64,000 nt of DNA from Bacteroidaceae bacterium (GTDB lineage Bacteria > Bacteroidota > Bacteroidia > Bacteroidales > Bacteroidaceae): positions 1 through 64,000 of the forward strand of contig JAKSLL010000011.1 of assembly GCA_024401215.1 (NCBI GenBank), given 5' to 3'. Positions within the stretch are counted from its first letter, which is position 1. Every line of letters starts with the position of its first letter. Shown here piece after piece: positions 8,157 through 17,759 of the stretch. Position numbers and translations under genes: made by a program. Under the pieces are notes generated by a model. It was not told where the DNA came from and searched no databases. It saw only the letters and a program-made list of their open reading frames with translations.

Positions 8157-9266
8157 ATGATGAAAACAATATTACTCTTACTATCGTTTATTCTGACATC
8201 TGTGTGTTACGCATCAAAGAATGATAGCACAGACATTTACCTTGCAGACTTCGACTCTGTCATACGCCTTGCTGAATATGACTATGCCTTGTTCAAGTTC
8301 AAGGTCACGGACAAAAACAGAAAAGAATACACTAGATTCAAGAAGGGACTGCGTGATGACGTGAAGAAAGGTAGACGTAATGCTTCTGATGCCGTTGCCT
8401 GTTTTGTGGCTTGGTTCAAGGATGCCCATTTCTTCATTGAGTATATGAATGAGAATAACGATCATGACACAGTATATAATAAGATGATTATCGACTATAG
8501 CAAAAGGATTGATAAATATGCTCCTCAATATACTCATAAGAAGGTCGATGACGACACTTACTTGATCAGATTCTCAACATGTATGGACTCACGGGCTGAT
8601 GCGGAAAAAGCTATTGGTGAGTATCTTGATTCCGGATGCAAAAACCTGATTATTGACATCAGGGGTAACGGAGGAGGCAGCGACTATGAAATTATGCCTT
8701 TTGTCAATCTTCTGGGAACCAAGGACGGCAAGTTTGACGCGTCCATCTTCCGCAACACACTCAATAACATTGAATCCCGCCTGAATCTGTTCAGAATCCA
8801 AAATGTTTTGGATCGCGTGCAAAACTTTGTGAAATTCTATGAAAAGTGCAGAAGTACGGATTCTGAATATGTGGAATGGGCAGAAGCAAGCACCCATAGG
8901 ATTGATTCCGTTTTTCCATTACCTGAGAAGGCTGCAATTATCATTGACAACAATGTTCTGAGCGCAGCTGAAGACCTGCTTTACTATGTGGAGCAGACAA
9001 GCAACAGGACAAAGAGATACGGTAAGGAGAATACGGGTGGAGCGGCTGACAGTGGCAACTGCGCATGTATGATGTTTGAGAAGTATGGTTTCCTTGTGGC
9101 ATACCCTACTACATACAATTCACGGCTTGATGAAGGGTGGGAATTTGACAAGTCCGGTATTGCTCCACATATACAGATTCCTATTCCATACCCAAAGACT
9201 CTTACTGACAACATCGATGAATGGGTACTTTGGGTGGCAAAAGATTTGAAGATGAGGACGTTTTAG
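8157..9266 (+). CDS. Secreted S41-like (tail-specific protease family) protein
   Basis: After the ATG-ATG start chosen at 8157 the protein begins with a signal peptide (MMKTILLLLSFILTSVCYA). The C-terminal half resembles peptidase family S41: LIIDIRGNGGGSDYEI (about residues 170-185) and NVLSAAEDLLYYVEQ (about 270-285), where the Ser in SAAE is at the family's nucleophile position. No PDZ domain is visible, so it is a short, PDZ-less member. An in-frame ATG at 8121 would overlap exonuclease III by 19 bases but puts charged residues before the signal peptide, so I prefer 8157. Substrate is unknown; it should act in the periplasm or at the cell surface. Confidence 0.75.
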   Translation: MMKTILLLLSFILTSVCYASKNDSTDIYLADFDSVIRLAEYDYALFKFKVTDKNRKEYTRFKKGLRDDVKKGRRNASDAVACFVAWFKDAHFFIEYMNENNDHDTVYNKMIIDYSKRIDKYAPQYTHKKVDDDTYLIRFSTCMDSRADAEKAIGEYLDSGCKNLIIDIRGNGGGSDYEIMPFVNLLGTKDGKFDASIFRNTLNNIESRLNLFRIQNVLDRVQNFVKFYEKCRSTDSEYVEWAEASTHRIDSVFPLPEKAAIIIDNNVLSAAEDLLYYVEQTSNRTKRYGKENTGGAADSGNCACMMFEKYGFLVAYPTTYNSRLDEGWEFDKSGIAPHIQIPIPYPKTLTDNIDEWVLWVAKDLKMRTF

Positions 9267-9523
9267 GTCCTGTCACCATTTTTGTTTGGTTTCATAAATT
9301 AACGTGAGTTCGACGAAATTAAATTAGAATAAAGCAAGTTGTCTTTCCTATGAAACATCAACGGTCTGTACACTTATGTTGGGTTTCTTCGGGAAGTAGC
9401 AATATGCAGCTTGAACCCAAAGAACCACCCTATTTGCCTCTTTGGGCAATGCCCCAAACCAAAGAAAGACCACTCAATAAATTGCGTTGCAATATGCAAC
9501 ATATCTCTGTCCATGTGTATCAA

Positions 9524-10016
9524 TTTTCATTTTAGACATTAGACATTTAGACATTTCATGCTATCAAGCTAATATCCATACACATATAAACAAAAAAATG
9601 TCAAAAGTACATTTTAGTAACCTTTCACATTTAGACATTTTGTAGTACGAAGCGTGCTACCCTAGAAAAAGTTGAATGGATTTGTACTCTAAGACAGAGG
9701 CAGGTTGAAAGACAAAGTTACATAGAATAATTCAAACTACAAAACATTCATTCAATTATCACCCAATAAACAACAAATAGGGTAAACAACCAGCAAATGC
9801 GCATACAATTGCCTCGTAACGTTAGTTATCGTTAGCGAGTAATGCTAAATACCGTTACGAGGTAATAGAAAGTGACATTATTGACGGAAAAGCATACGTA
9901 TTTCACAAGAATGTCTAAATTCACAAAGCGTCAAAAATACTTTTTTGACGCTTTGTAGACTACACACTCCTAGATATCAGAACATTAGCCAAAATGTCTA
10001 ATGTCTAAAATGAAAA
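9524..10016. repeat. Block bounded by perfect 25-bp inverted repeats
   Basis: Positions 9524-9548 (TTTTCATTTTAGACATTAGA plus five bases) are exactly the reverse complement of 9992-10016. The 493-bp block between the outer ends is AT-rich and non-coding. It may be a MITE-like element or a remnant; no transposase frame is present. The right end lies 10 bases from the stop codon of the pseudo-protease/TPR gene. Confidence 0.65.
9923..9956 (-). terminator. Hairpin terminator of the pseudo-protease/TPR gene
   Basis: A perfect 15-bp stem ACAAAGCGTCAAAAA (9923-9937) pairs with TTTTTGACGCTTTGT (9942-9956) around a 4-base loop. It lies about 70 bases past the stop of the minus-strand gene. The U-rich side is inside the stem, so termination is plausible but not certain. 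Confidence 0.5.
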
Positions 10017-10026
10017 ACTAAAAAAA

Positions 10027-11742
10027 TTACAGGTACTTCTCGAGAATCACCTTGGCATTCTCATCGCCCATGTCGATGGCTTTCTGCAGATTCTTTCTGC
10101 CAGCCTCCTTGTCGCCCTTTTGCAGCTGTGCATAGCCTAACAAGCGGTATGCGTCAATAATATCTGGATTAAGCATGATAGTATTATTGCAAGACTCTAT
10201 ACATTCATCATAATTTCCTACACGAAGAAACAAAGAAGCCTTTTCAAAATGAAACAAAGGTACGCGAGGAGATATTTCAATAGCCTTATCGATGTCATCT
10301 AATGCTTGTTGGAACATACGGGCATTTATCTCTATCTGAGCACGCTCATAGTAGAAAGTAGAATTCATCCTGCTGTTGTTAAGATAACTGTATTTATTAT
10401 AGTCCTTGACAGCATCACGGTAACGACCTGCGTTAGCAAGAAGTTTGCCTCTGCGAATAATATACTCTCCAGCTTCAGTAGGGAGAGGCTCTGAATACAT
10501 TGCTATGGCGCTATCAAGAGGAGCTATGCATGCTAAAGCAGAATCACCTCTCGCCTCTTGAGCAAGACTTATTGCATAGAAATAAGAAGGCATTTTATTT
10601 CGTTTATTCAATTCTTCATAAATAGCGATTGCTGCATCACAGTCTTTCTTTCCACGAAGAATCAATGCTTTTTGAATCATAAATTGAGCTTCATGAGCCT
10701 GCTTCTCCTTTTCATCAATATTTTTTGCTCTATTGAATTCGATAGCCTTGTCCATGTATGAAATAGCCACATCATGAGTCCACTTATCATAAGCAGGCTC
10801 AGGCTGGAATGACAGCTTGTTGAAGATAGCTGAGCCAACATTATAATTACCCACTGCCTTATCCTCAACAAGAGTGAGGTACTTTTGAAGATCAGCCTCT
10901 GCTTCATCAAAACGCTGTAAGTCTATGAGAGGCGTAGCCCTTCTCATATATCCTTCTGCATTCTGAGGAAAAGCAGCCACAAAGCGATTAGTCATATCAA
11001 TATATTCCGCATCACTTGCAGATTTTGATTTGAAATAGAGATAGACAAGTGCTTCTTCGGCAGTTTCTGGCAACCCTTTTGGAATAAAGATGTTATTAAG
11101 AGCTACATTTGCTGAACTTGACATAATAGCACTAATCTTCAAAGTATCCTTGAAATGAACATCAAGCACATAGCTCTTGTCTGCTATGGTTGAGTGCATT
11201 ATACCTACAAGCAAACCTTTTTCATCAAACACAGGACCACCTAACAGTTTCTCATCTACAGCAGAAGACAAAGCATAATAGACATATTCACCCTTTATCA
11301 TTGAAGTATCTGCTACTGCAGCAATGCCGTATTTAAGTTCGTTTGACTCTGTATTTACAGCATACACTGTTCCACCCTTATGCTGAGGAGCGGCAACAGG
11401 CGAAAGTACTGAATTGCCCTTTGTATCAACCTTAAAACGCACAATCGAATAGGAATCATCTGCTCCCAAAATACAATCAACATCAAATGTTTTACCTGCG
11501 GCATCAGTAACCTTAGCTTGATAAGCCCCCTTAAACAAACGATAATCAGCTATAGCATCTCCGTCAGGACCGACATAAAAGCCTGTTCCTTGATGAAGAA
11601 GATTCCCATCTTTGCCGTATGTGTTGAGAGAAAACATTGCCTTCTGCACTTTCTTCGCAAATTTTGGCTGCGAAAAGGCGCTCAAAGCAAATAAAGACGA
11701 ATTAAGCAATAAAACCAATAAAGATATTATTAAGCGTTGCAT
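10027..11742 (-). CDS. Secreted pseudo-protease (trypsin-like fold) with TPR repeats
   Basis: This 571-residue protein has a signal peptide (about residues 1-24). An N-terminal trypsin/HtrA-like domain (about 30-215) is followed by TPR repeats to the C-terminus (about 225-570, e.g. IDAYRLLGYAQLQKGDKEAG). In the protease part GTGFYVGPDGDAIADYRLF matches the region that normally holds the catalytic His, but Arg68 stands there. SIVRFKV has Ser99 where Asp is expected, and KLLGGPVFDEKGLLVG has Leu167 at the nucleophile Ser position. All three catalytic residues thus appear lost, suggesting a binding or scaffold protein in the periplasm or outer envelope. It is the last gene of the dnaN-recN strand run, 181 bases after recN. 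In that gap a TCACACCTA...TAGGTGATC imperfect inverted repeat (about 11818-11844) might be a regulatory site. Confidence 0.8.
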   Translation of the reverse strand: MQRLIISLLVLLLNSSLFALSAFSQPKFAKKVQKAMFSLNTYGKDGNLLHQGTGFYVGPDGDAIADYRLFKGAYQAKVTDAAGKTFDVDCILGADDSYSIVRFKVDTKGNSVLSPVAAPQHKGGTVYAVNTESNELKYGIAAVADTSMIKGEYVYYALSSAVDEKLLGGPVFDEKGLLVGIMHSTIADKSYVLDVHFKDTLKISAIMSSSANVALNNIFIPKGLPETAEEALVYLYFKSKSASDAEYIDMTNRFVAAFPQNAEGYMRRATPLIDLQRFDEAEADLQKYLTLVEDKAVGNYNVGSAIFNKLSFQPEPAYDKWTHDVAISYMDKAIEFNRAKNIDEKEKQAHEAQFMIQKALILRGKKDCDAAIAIYEELNKRNKMPSYFYAISLAQEARGDSALACIAPLDSAIAMYSEPLPTEAGEYIIRRGKLLANAGRYRDAVKDYNKYSYLNNSRMNSTFYYERAQIEINARMFQQALDDIDKAIEISPRVPLFHFEKASLFLRVGNYDECIESCNNTIMLNPDIIDAYRLLGYAQLQKGDKEAGRKNLQKAIDMGDENAKVILEKYL

Positions 11743-11923
11743 ATATACTTTAATTAAATAACAAATTTTATAATATGTTTCGGAAGAAATACCAGGTTAT
11801 GGCGCTCTTCTTTATCATCACACCTATTTACCTGTGTAGGTGATCAAAATTAGTTTTATAATAGATATGAGAGTATAGATATTAAGAACACACCTACGAG
11901 GATGAACTTATAAATAATTTTGA

Positions 11924-13585
11924 TTACCTACTTAAGAGAGCCCTTGCATTATCAAGAGCTTCTTGTGACAACTTCTCGCCACTGAGCATGTGTGCAAGCT
12001 CCACCACACGCTCATCTTGAGTCAATTCAACAATATGACTAACGGTAGAATCCTCATTATCCTCTTTATAAACCTTGTAATGATGGCTGCCTAATGCGGC
12101 TATCTGTGGAAGATGCGTTATGCTTATCACCTGACGATGCTGCTCGCCCATCTCTTGCATTATCTTTGCCATCTTCTCTGCGATACTACCTGACACACCT
12201 GTATCTATCTCATCAAAGATTATTGTCGGTAATTTGACGGCTCCAGCAATCAATGCTTTGAGTGACAACATCACTCTGGCAATCTCGCCGCCAGAAGCTA
12301 TTTGACTGACAGGTTTCAATTCGCCGCTCTTATTAGCATTAAAAAGATATTGTACTTTGTCTGCACCAGAAGCACCAAGTTCATCCTCCTCGAAGGCCAC
12401 AACAAAACGAACATTTGGCATTCCAAGAGGAAGAAGCTTTTCAACCATGGCCTTCTCAACCTTTTTTGCAACAGCCTTGCGTGCTTTGGTCAATTTCGAA
12501 GCATAGTCAAGAGCTTTAGCAAATTGCGTATCCCTTTTCTTACGGATTTCATCTAAATGCTCATCAGAATTATCTATCTTCTCCAACTTTTCTTCTAAGT
12601 TACTCTGAAGTTCAAGAAGTTCGCCAACACTATCCACATTATGCTTTTTCTGTAATGAATAAATCATATTTAGACGGTCATTCACATACTCTAACCTCTG
12701 TGGATTATATTCAACGTCATCCGCCTGCGACTCTATCTCTTCCGCTATATCCTTCAGTTCTATGTAACAAGACTCTAATCTATCAGCAAGTTCGCCAGCT
12801 TCTGAGAACACCTTTTGTACACTATTCAACTGAGCGATAGTTTGCTTAATCATCTGGACAGCATCGCTTCCTTCGTCTGACTGGAGGTTTCCTAATGCAG
12901 AATACAAGGCAGTCTTTATCTCTTCAGCATGCTCAAGCGTTTCTAACTCACTTTCTAACTCTTCCTGTTCACCTTCTTTTAAGTCAGCTTCTGCTAACTG
13001 GTTAACTTGGAATCTAATAAAATCTTCTTCATCCTTGTTGTGCTTGGATTCCTCTACAGCCTCCTCATATTGCTTACAAAGAGTTTTATACAATTTATAC
13101 TCACTCCTATACGAAGCAAGCAATTCTGCATTTCCTTCTATTATATCGAGAATATTAAGTTGGAAATCCTCTTTGCCAAGCAGCAGATTCTTGTGCTGAG
13201 AGTGAACATCTATCAGCACTTCGCCAATCTGTTTCAACTGAGTTAAAGAAGCAGGAATATCATTGATGAAAGCTCGTGACTTTCCCGATGAAGTCAATTC
13301 TCTTCTGATGATACATTCATCATCTGCGTCAAAATCATTCTCCTCTAATAGCTCAGCCAAATGAGTATCACCAGCCACATCAAATACAGCTTCGATGACG
13401 CAGCGTTTCTCGCCAGCCTTTATGCTTTTTGAGTCAGCTCTTTGTCCAAGCAATAGACCTATTGCACCAAGTATAATGGATTTTCCTGCTCCTGTCTCTC
13501 CTGTAATAATCGAGAATCCCGAATACAGATTCATATCCAGTTTCTCTATAAGAGCATAATTTTCTATATGTAAATTCTTCAGCAT
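11924..13585 (-). CDS. recN: DNA repair protein RecN
   Basis: This 553-residue SMC-like ATPase acts in double-strand break repair and recombination. The N-terminal half-ABC domain has Walker A GETGAGKS (residues 29-36). A long coiled-coil arm follows (about 150-365). The C-terminal half-domain carries the signature QIASGGEIARVMLSLK and Walker B PTIIFDEIDTGVSG. Length is usual for the family. The start lies 6 bases after the PorD gene in a tight minus-strand run. Confidence 0.97.
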   Translation of the reverse strand: MLKNLHIENYALIEKLDMNLYSGFSIITGETGAGKSIILGAIGLLLGQRADSKSIKAGEKRCVIEAVFDVAGDTHLAELLEENDFDADDECIIRRELTSSGKSRAFINDIPASLTQLKQIGEVLIDVHSQHKNLLLGKEDFQLNILDIIEGNAELLASYRSEYKLYKTLCKQYEEAVEESKHNKDEEDFIRFQVNQLAEADLKEGEQEELESELETLEHAEEIKTALYSALGNLQSDEGSDAVQMIKQTIAQLNSVQKVFSEAGELADRLESCYIELKDIAEEIESQADDVEYNPQRLEYVNDRLNMIYSLQKKHNVDSVGELLELQSNLEEKLEKIDNSDEHLDEIRKKRDTQFAKALDYASKLTKARKAVAKKVEKAMVEKLLPLGMPNVRFVVAFEEDELGASGADKVQYLFNANKSGELKPVSQIASGGEIARVMLSLKALIAGAVKLPTIIFDEIDTGVSGSIAEKMAKIMQEMGEQHRQVISITHLPQIAALGSHHYKVYKEDNEDSTVSHIVELTQDERVVELAHMLSGEKLSQEALDNARALLSR

Positions 13586-13591
13586 AAAGTG

Positions 13592-14509
13592 CTATTTTGT
13601 TATCTTATTCCAATATGAGTCTTGACTGGCATTGATACCGCTTAGTATATTGTACACTTTCTCTTTCTCGTTACTTGTGCCGTGTCCAGAGTATATGCTA
13701 ACCATTTCGTCACGCTTGATGTCTGTATAAATAACAGGTAATTCAGACTGCGATCTATTGTCTCTTGCTTCTTTGAGCATTTCTATAGCCTCTGTCACAG
13801 CGGCGCGCCCTCTGTCCACATTATTCGCCATTTCATCGAGACCATTTCGATGATATTTGTACTGCATTTGGCGGAACACCTCCATAGAGGAGTCAAGATA
13901 GTCGTTAATGATTGCATGACGATTTCTCTTGTCATCAAAAGCTTTCCAGCCTGACCCTCCAAAGGTGGTCTGAGCATTGTTTACTATATTCTCGGCTATC
14001 TGCAGAGCATCTGTCCCTCCAAGCGGAGAGAATGTGTCAAGATTCATTCCTATAAACAAATACGCATAGTATGCCATCATAGCAGTTAGATTATTATCTA
14101 AATTGTTGGCATTAAACTCTAAAGGATCGTATTCGGTATATTTGAAATTGAAGTTTTTATCTTGCATAGAAAACACTACTGTATTATAATTTGAATTATA
14201 TACAGGTCGTGTAAGCTGGAAAAGCAGTTCACCAGTAAAGTTGTTTTCAGACTCATCATACTTTTTTATTGTTATTGTCATAGAACAATCTATCTTCTCC
14301 GCTGCCTGAAACTGCAAATCCGTCCATGCCTTATTATTCATAAACTCTTTCAAGGCAGTCTCAAGAGTGTTGAACACGCTCTTATTTGTACCTTGAATCT
14401 GGCTATGGATAATTTTAACATTGCACTTCAATTCCTGGGCATAAAGAGAAGGGAAACACAAAGATTGTGTCAATATCAGTAAAAAAGCAAATAATAGTCT
14501 GTTCATCAT
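13592..14509 (-). CDS. porD: DUF4835 / PorD-type secreted protein
   Basis: This 305-residue protein begins with a signal peptide ending at YAQ (about residue 25). The rest matches the DUF4835 family, recognised by segments such as NSNYNTVVFSMQDKNF, YDPLEFNANNLDNNLTAMMA and the FSPLGGTDAL region. In current naming the family is called PorD and linked to the type IX secretion system; that link comes from family naming and not from this sequence. The gene is nested between coaBC (4-base overlap ATGA) and recN (6-base gap), an order common in Bacteroidetes. Secreted, probably periplasmic. Confidence 0.8.
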   Translation of the reverse strand: MMNRLLFAFLLILTQSLCFPSLYAQELKCNVKIIHSQIQGTNKSVFNTLETALKEFMNNKAWTDLQFQAAEKIDCSMTITIKKYDESENNFTGELLFQLTRPVYNSNYNTVVFSMQDKNFNFKYTEYDPLEFNANNLDNNLTAMMAYYAYLFIGMNLDTFSPLGGTDALQIAENIVNNAQTTFGGSGWKAFDDKRNRHAIINDYLDSSMEVFRQMQYKYHRNGLDEMANNVDRGRAAVTEAIEMLKEARDNRSQSELPVIYTDIKRDEMVSIYSGHGTSNEKEKVYNILSGINASQDSYWNKITK

Positions 14510-15717
14510 TTATTACATGTCTGCAAAGCAACAAGTTTGTTTACAATATCTTTAGCAACATCAGCTTTTGACTTTAGAGGAAACTCCTCTTTTGATTCTG
14601 CTGTAATAATTGTAATCTTATTAGTGTCCGTTCTAAAGCCAGCACCTTTGTCATTCAAACTATTCAGAACAATAAAATCAAAATTCTTCCTCTTCAATTT
14701 CCCCTGTGCATTGCTCTCTTCGTCGTTTGTTTCGAGAGCAAATCCCACAAGCTGCTGCCCCTCTTTCTTCATCTTGCCAAGCGATGCAGCAATATCGGGA
14801 TTAGGAGTCAGACGTATAATCATGTCATCACCTGTACGCTTAATTTTCTGGTCAGCAACATTATCCGGGGTGAAATCAGCAACAGCAGCACATAATATGG
14901 CAGAATCCATCTGCGGATATTTCTCCACACAAACAGCATACATCTGCTTTGCGCTCTCCACATCTATACGATGAATACGAGGATTCTGCGTCTTCATTGA
15001 AGACGAAACAGGACCGCACACAAACTCAACTTCAGCACCTCTGCTTGCACATTCCTCAGCAAGGGCAAATCCCATCTTACCCGATGAATAGTTTCCGATA
15101 AAACGCACTGGATCGATTTTTTCATAGGTTGGTCCAGCCGTAATGAGCACTTTCTTGCCGCGCATTGTTTCACCTTTAGCAAAAAAAGACTCAAGCTGAG
15201 CTACTATGTTTTCAGGTTCCTCCATACGTCCCTTACCTTCCAGAGTCGATGCGAGAAAACCTGTCCCAGGCTCGATAATATGATTCCCATACGACAGAAG
15301 TGTCTGCAGATTTTTCTGCGTTGAAGGATGAGCATACATATCCAAATCCATAGCAGGAGCCACAAACACAGGAGCTTTCATCGAAAGGTATGTGGTGATG
15401 AGCATGTTATCAGCAATACCATTTGCCATCTTGCCAATTGTACTTGCTGTCGCAGGCGCAATAAGCATCGCATCCGCCCACAAACCTATATCAACATGGC
15501 TGTTCCATGTTCCATCTCGCTGTGAGAAGAATTCACTAATAACAGGTTTATGAGTAAGTGCCGACAAAGTGATTGGCGTAATGAACTCCTTGCCTGCAGG
15601 TGTTATCACAACCTGCACCTCAGCACCTTTCTTTATTAACTGTCGAATAATAAGACATGACTTATAAGCAGCTATGCTGCCTGTTATTCCGAGAACTATT
15701 TTCTTGCCTTGCAACAT
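14506..15717 (-). CDS. coaBC: Bifunctional phosphopantothenoylcysteine decarboxylase/synthetase
   Basis: The 403-residue protein joins the FMN-binding CoaC decarboxylase (N-terminal about 180 residues; GITGSIAAYKSCLIIRQL, PAMDLDMY) to the CoaB synthetase (C-terminal; KVLITAGPTYEKIDPVRFIG, GKMGFALAEE, AAVADF). It makes 4'-phosphopantetheine from 4'-phosphopantothenate and cysteine in coenzyme A synthesis. The stop overlaps the start of porD by four bases, and the gene lies 3 bases after the DnaQ-like gene, so the run is clearly operonic. Confidence 0.97.
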   Translation of the reverse strand: MLQGKKIVLGITGSIAAYKSCLIIRQLIKKGAEVQVVITPAGKEFITPITLSALTHKPVISEFFSQRDGTWNSHVDIGLWADAMLIAPATASTIGKMANGIADNMLITTYLSMKAPVFVAPAMDLDMYAHPSTQKNLQTLLSYGNHIIEPGTGFLASTLEGKGRMEEPENIVAQLESFFAKGETMRGKKVLITAGPTYEKIDPVRFIGNYSSGKMGFALAEECASRGAEVEFVCGPVSSSMKTQNPRIHRIDVESAKQMYAVCVEKYPQMDSAILCAAVADFTPDNVADQKIKRTGDDMIIRLTPNPDIAASLGKMKKEGQQLVGFALETNDEESNAQGKLKRKNFDFIVLNSLNDKGAGFRTDTNKITIITAESKEEFPLKSKADVAKDIVNKLVALQTCNK

Positions 15718-15720
15718 AGA

Positions 15721-16494
15721 CTATCCTTTATTCTTTGATTTAAGATAAATCCTTGTCAAAACCTGTTTCGTATTTTGAGAGAAATCACCTTGCATCATCC
15801 AATTATAAAAACTTGGTTCTTGTCGGAGCACATCAACGACTGGCTTCCCCTTATGTTTGCCAAAATTAAATATCTCTATATTGTCATCATTATAAATGAT
15901 TCTCCCAGCAAAATCCACATTCTTATTCATCTTGCTGAATTCTGAAAGGAAAGAAATATCATTTTGAAGACTATCTGGATACCTGTCAAGCTGAGCTTCT
16001 AACACTTCAACTGTGGCGCGAGTATCACCAAGTGCAGAATGTGCATCTTCAAGTTTTTTATTGCAATAGAACTTATAAGCTGCGGTAAGAGTGCGCTGTT
16101 CAAGTTTGTAAAAAATGTTCTGAACATCTACGCACATACGGCTTGTCACATCAAAATTTATGCCGCAACGGAGGAACTCCTCGCAAAGGAGAGGTACATC
16201 AAATCTATTTGAGTTATACCCTGCAAGATCGCATCCCTCAAAAGTCTTGTAAAGATCTTGTGCAATATCCTTAAACATCGGACATTCTGCAACATCCTTA
16301 TCGTATATGCCATGGATTTCCGAAGACATCTTAGAAATTGGAATACCAGGATTGATACGCATTGTTTCTGACTTTTCATTACCATTAGGAAAAATTTTGA
16401 TGTAGCAAAGCTCCACAATGTGGTCCTTTGCTACATCAAGTCCTGTAGTTTCCAAGTCAAAAAATATGATTGGTCTATTTAATTTGAGTTTCAT
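15721..16494 (-). CDS. DnaQ-like 3'-5' exonuclease with C-terminal GKHKGK module
   Basis: This 257-residue DEDDh-type exonuclease begins at the ATG at 16494 (MKLKLNRPIIFFDLETTG). An upstream in-frame ATG at 16521 would add nine unsupported residues. DLETTG supplies the ExoI Asp and Glu; AGYNSNRFDVPLL gives ExoII, and ALGDTRATVEVL gives ExoIII. Beyond residue about 195 there is a small domain, FNFGKHKGKPVVDVLRQ...YNWMMQGDFS, of the DUF3820 type often found attached to such nucleases. It lies between dnaN and coaBC. A role in proofreading or repair with the sliding clamp is inferred from family and location; it is not a full DNA polymerase III epsilon. Confidence 0.88.
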   Translation of the reverse strand: MKLKLNRPIIFFDLETTGLDVAKDHIVELCYIKIFPNGNEKSETMRINPGIPISKMSSEIHGIYDKDVAECPMFKDIAQDLYKTFEGCDLAGYNSNRFDVPLLCEEFLRCGINFDVTSRMCVDVQNIFYKLEQRTLTAAYKFYCNKKLEDAHSALGDTRATVEVLEAQLDRYPDSLQNDISFLSEFSKMNKNVDFAGRIIYNDDNIEIFNFGKHKGKPVVDVLRQEPSFYNWMMQGDFSQNTKQVLTRIYLKSKNKG

Positions 16495-16613
16495 ATTATT
16501 CCCTGTCCATCTCAAAAACACCCATCCAGAACATGGGAAAGGATGGCTACATCTATCAGCCCCGACTTGTCACCGAAGAAAAACTCGTTTGCCCCTCCGG
16601 GGGATTAGAGGCA

Positions 16614-17735
16614 TTAGTCATTAAGCATCATCGGCATGAGAAGCATTATCAAATCCTCGCCGTCCTCCTGTATAGCAGGTGTGATAAGACCTGCACGAGA
16701 TGGGTCTGCCAGTTCAAGGATGACATCTGTGCTTGTGATGCTGTTCAAGACATCAATAAGGAAAGGACCATTAAATCCTATGCTCATAGATGTTCCGTCA
16801 TAGTCACACATGATGTGCTCCTCTGCAGAAGAAGAAAAATCTATGTCCTGAGCAGAAACTGTGAGGGTATTTGTATCCACACGAAGCTTTATGAGCGATG
16901 TACTCTGACTTGCAAACACGATTACTCGACGAAGAGCGCTTATGAAAGCCATGCGGTCAACGGTAACCATGAATGGGTTATCGTTTGGAATCACAGAATT
17001 ATAATTCGGATATCTACCTTCTATGAGTCGGCAGCTTACTGCGTAATCTGCAAGACGTATATTAGCATTACGCTCATCAAAGCTGATACTGACTTCTCCT
17101 TCAGCCTTTGCAAGTACATTCTTCAAAATAAGAGCAGGCTTCTTTGGAAGGATGAATGCAGAGTGTTCGTTAGTCTGTATTAAAAAACGATCACGAACAA
17201 GCTTATGTCCATCGCTTGCAACAAATGTCACATTGTCTGGTGTCATATCAAAATACACACCATTCATCTGAGGACGAAGTTCGTCATCGGCAGTTGCGAA
17301 AAAGCAGCGACTTATTCCATTAAAGACAACCTGAGCATCTAAAGCAATGCTATGCTCATCTATCTCATCCATGTTAGGTACAGGATAATCGTTTCCATCC
17401 CGTCCAATGAGATTATACTTTCCATTCTGATAGTTGATTTCCACAGTATAAGAAACCGGGTCAACCAAGAATGTTATCGGTTGATCAGAAATCTCTTTAA
17501 CAGAATTTATCAATTGTTTAGACTCAATAGCAAACTTCCCTTCTCCATCAACATCTGTAACTTCAATCGTTGTTACCATTGTTGTCTCACTATCAGATGC
17601 CGTCATGGTCAATTTTCCATCTGAAAGGCTAAAAAGCACACAGTCAAGAATAGGCAAAGCATTTTTTGAACTCTGTACTCTGCTTATCATCTGCAGACGA
17701 CTACAGAAGATTGAACTTGAAACATTAAATCTCAT
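16614..17735 (-). CDS. dnaN: DNA polymerase III beta subunit (sliding clamp)
   Basis: This 373-residue ring-forming clamp tethers DNA polymerase III and many repair proteins to DNA. The N-terminal MRFNVSSSIFCSRLQMISRV, central GRDGNDYPVP and C-terminal EEHIMCDYDG...IGFNGPFLIDVL and ending LMPMML are all typical. Each third of the protein corresponds to one clamp domain. It is not next to dnaA here. The promoter (-33 at 17787-17790, -7 TAACTTTG at 17760-17767, minus strand) is interleaved with that of the divergent DUF3127 gene, leaving a 5' leader of about 18 bases. Confidence 0.97.
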   Translation of the reverse strand: MRFNVSSSIFCSRLQMISRVQSSKNALPILDCVLFSLSDGKLTMTASDSETTMVTTIEVTDVDGEGKFAIESKQLINSVKEISDQPITFLVDPVSYTVEINYQNGKYNLIGRDGNDYPVPNMDEIDEHSIALDAQVVFNGISRCFFATADDELRPQMNGVYFDMTPDNVTFVASDGHKLVRDRFLIQTNEHSAFILPKKPALILKNVLAKAEGEVSISFDERNANIRLADYAVSCRLIEGRYPNYNSVIPNDNPFMVTVDRMAFISALRRVIVFASQSTSLIKLRVDTNTLTVSAQDIDFSSSAEEHIMCDYDGTSMSIGFNGPFLIDVLNSITSTDVILELADPSRAGLITPAIQEDGEDLIMLLMPMMLND

Positions 17736-17759
17736 TGTATATTTTTATTTATTTGTTCA

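Larger units (their letters stand above)
9267..10026. other. 760-bp non-coding gap with inverted-repeat-bounded block
   Basis: No convincing gene: a 61-residue frame at 9350-9535 lacks family resemblance or promoter. The gap contains a 493-bp segment bounded by 25-bp inverted repeats (9524-9548 and 9992-10016), several extra TTTAGACATTT/AAATGTCTAA units (about 9540-9556, 9630-9641, 9911-9919), a CCTCGTAACG...CGTTACGAGG inverted pair (9812-9821/9853-9862) and a strong hairpin at 9923-9956. Confidence 0.7.

Noticed and set aside
9350..9535. 61-codon open frame in the gap after the S41-like gene
   Set aside because: No promoter, no family resemblance, low-complexity composition, and it ends in the inverted repeat at 9524; more likely chance.
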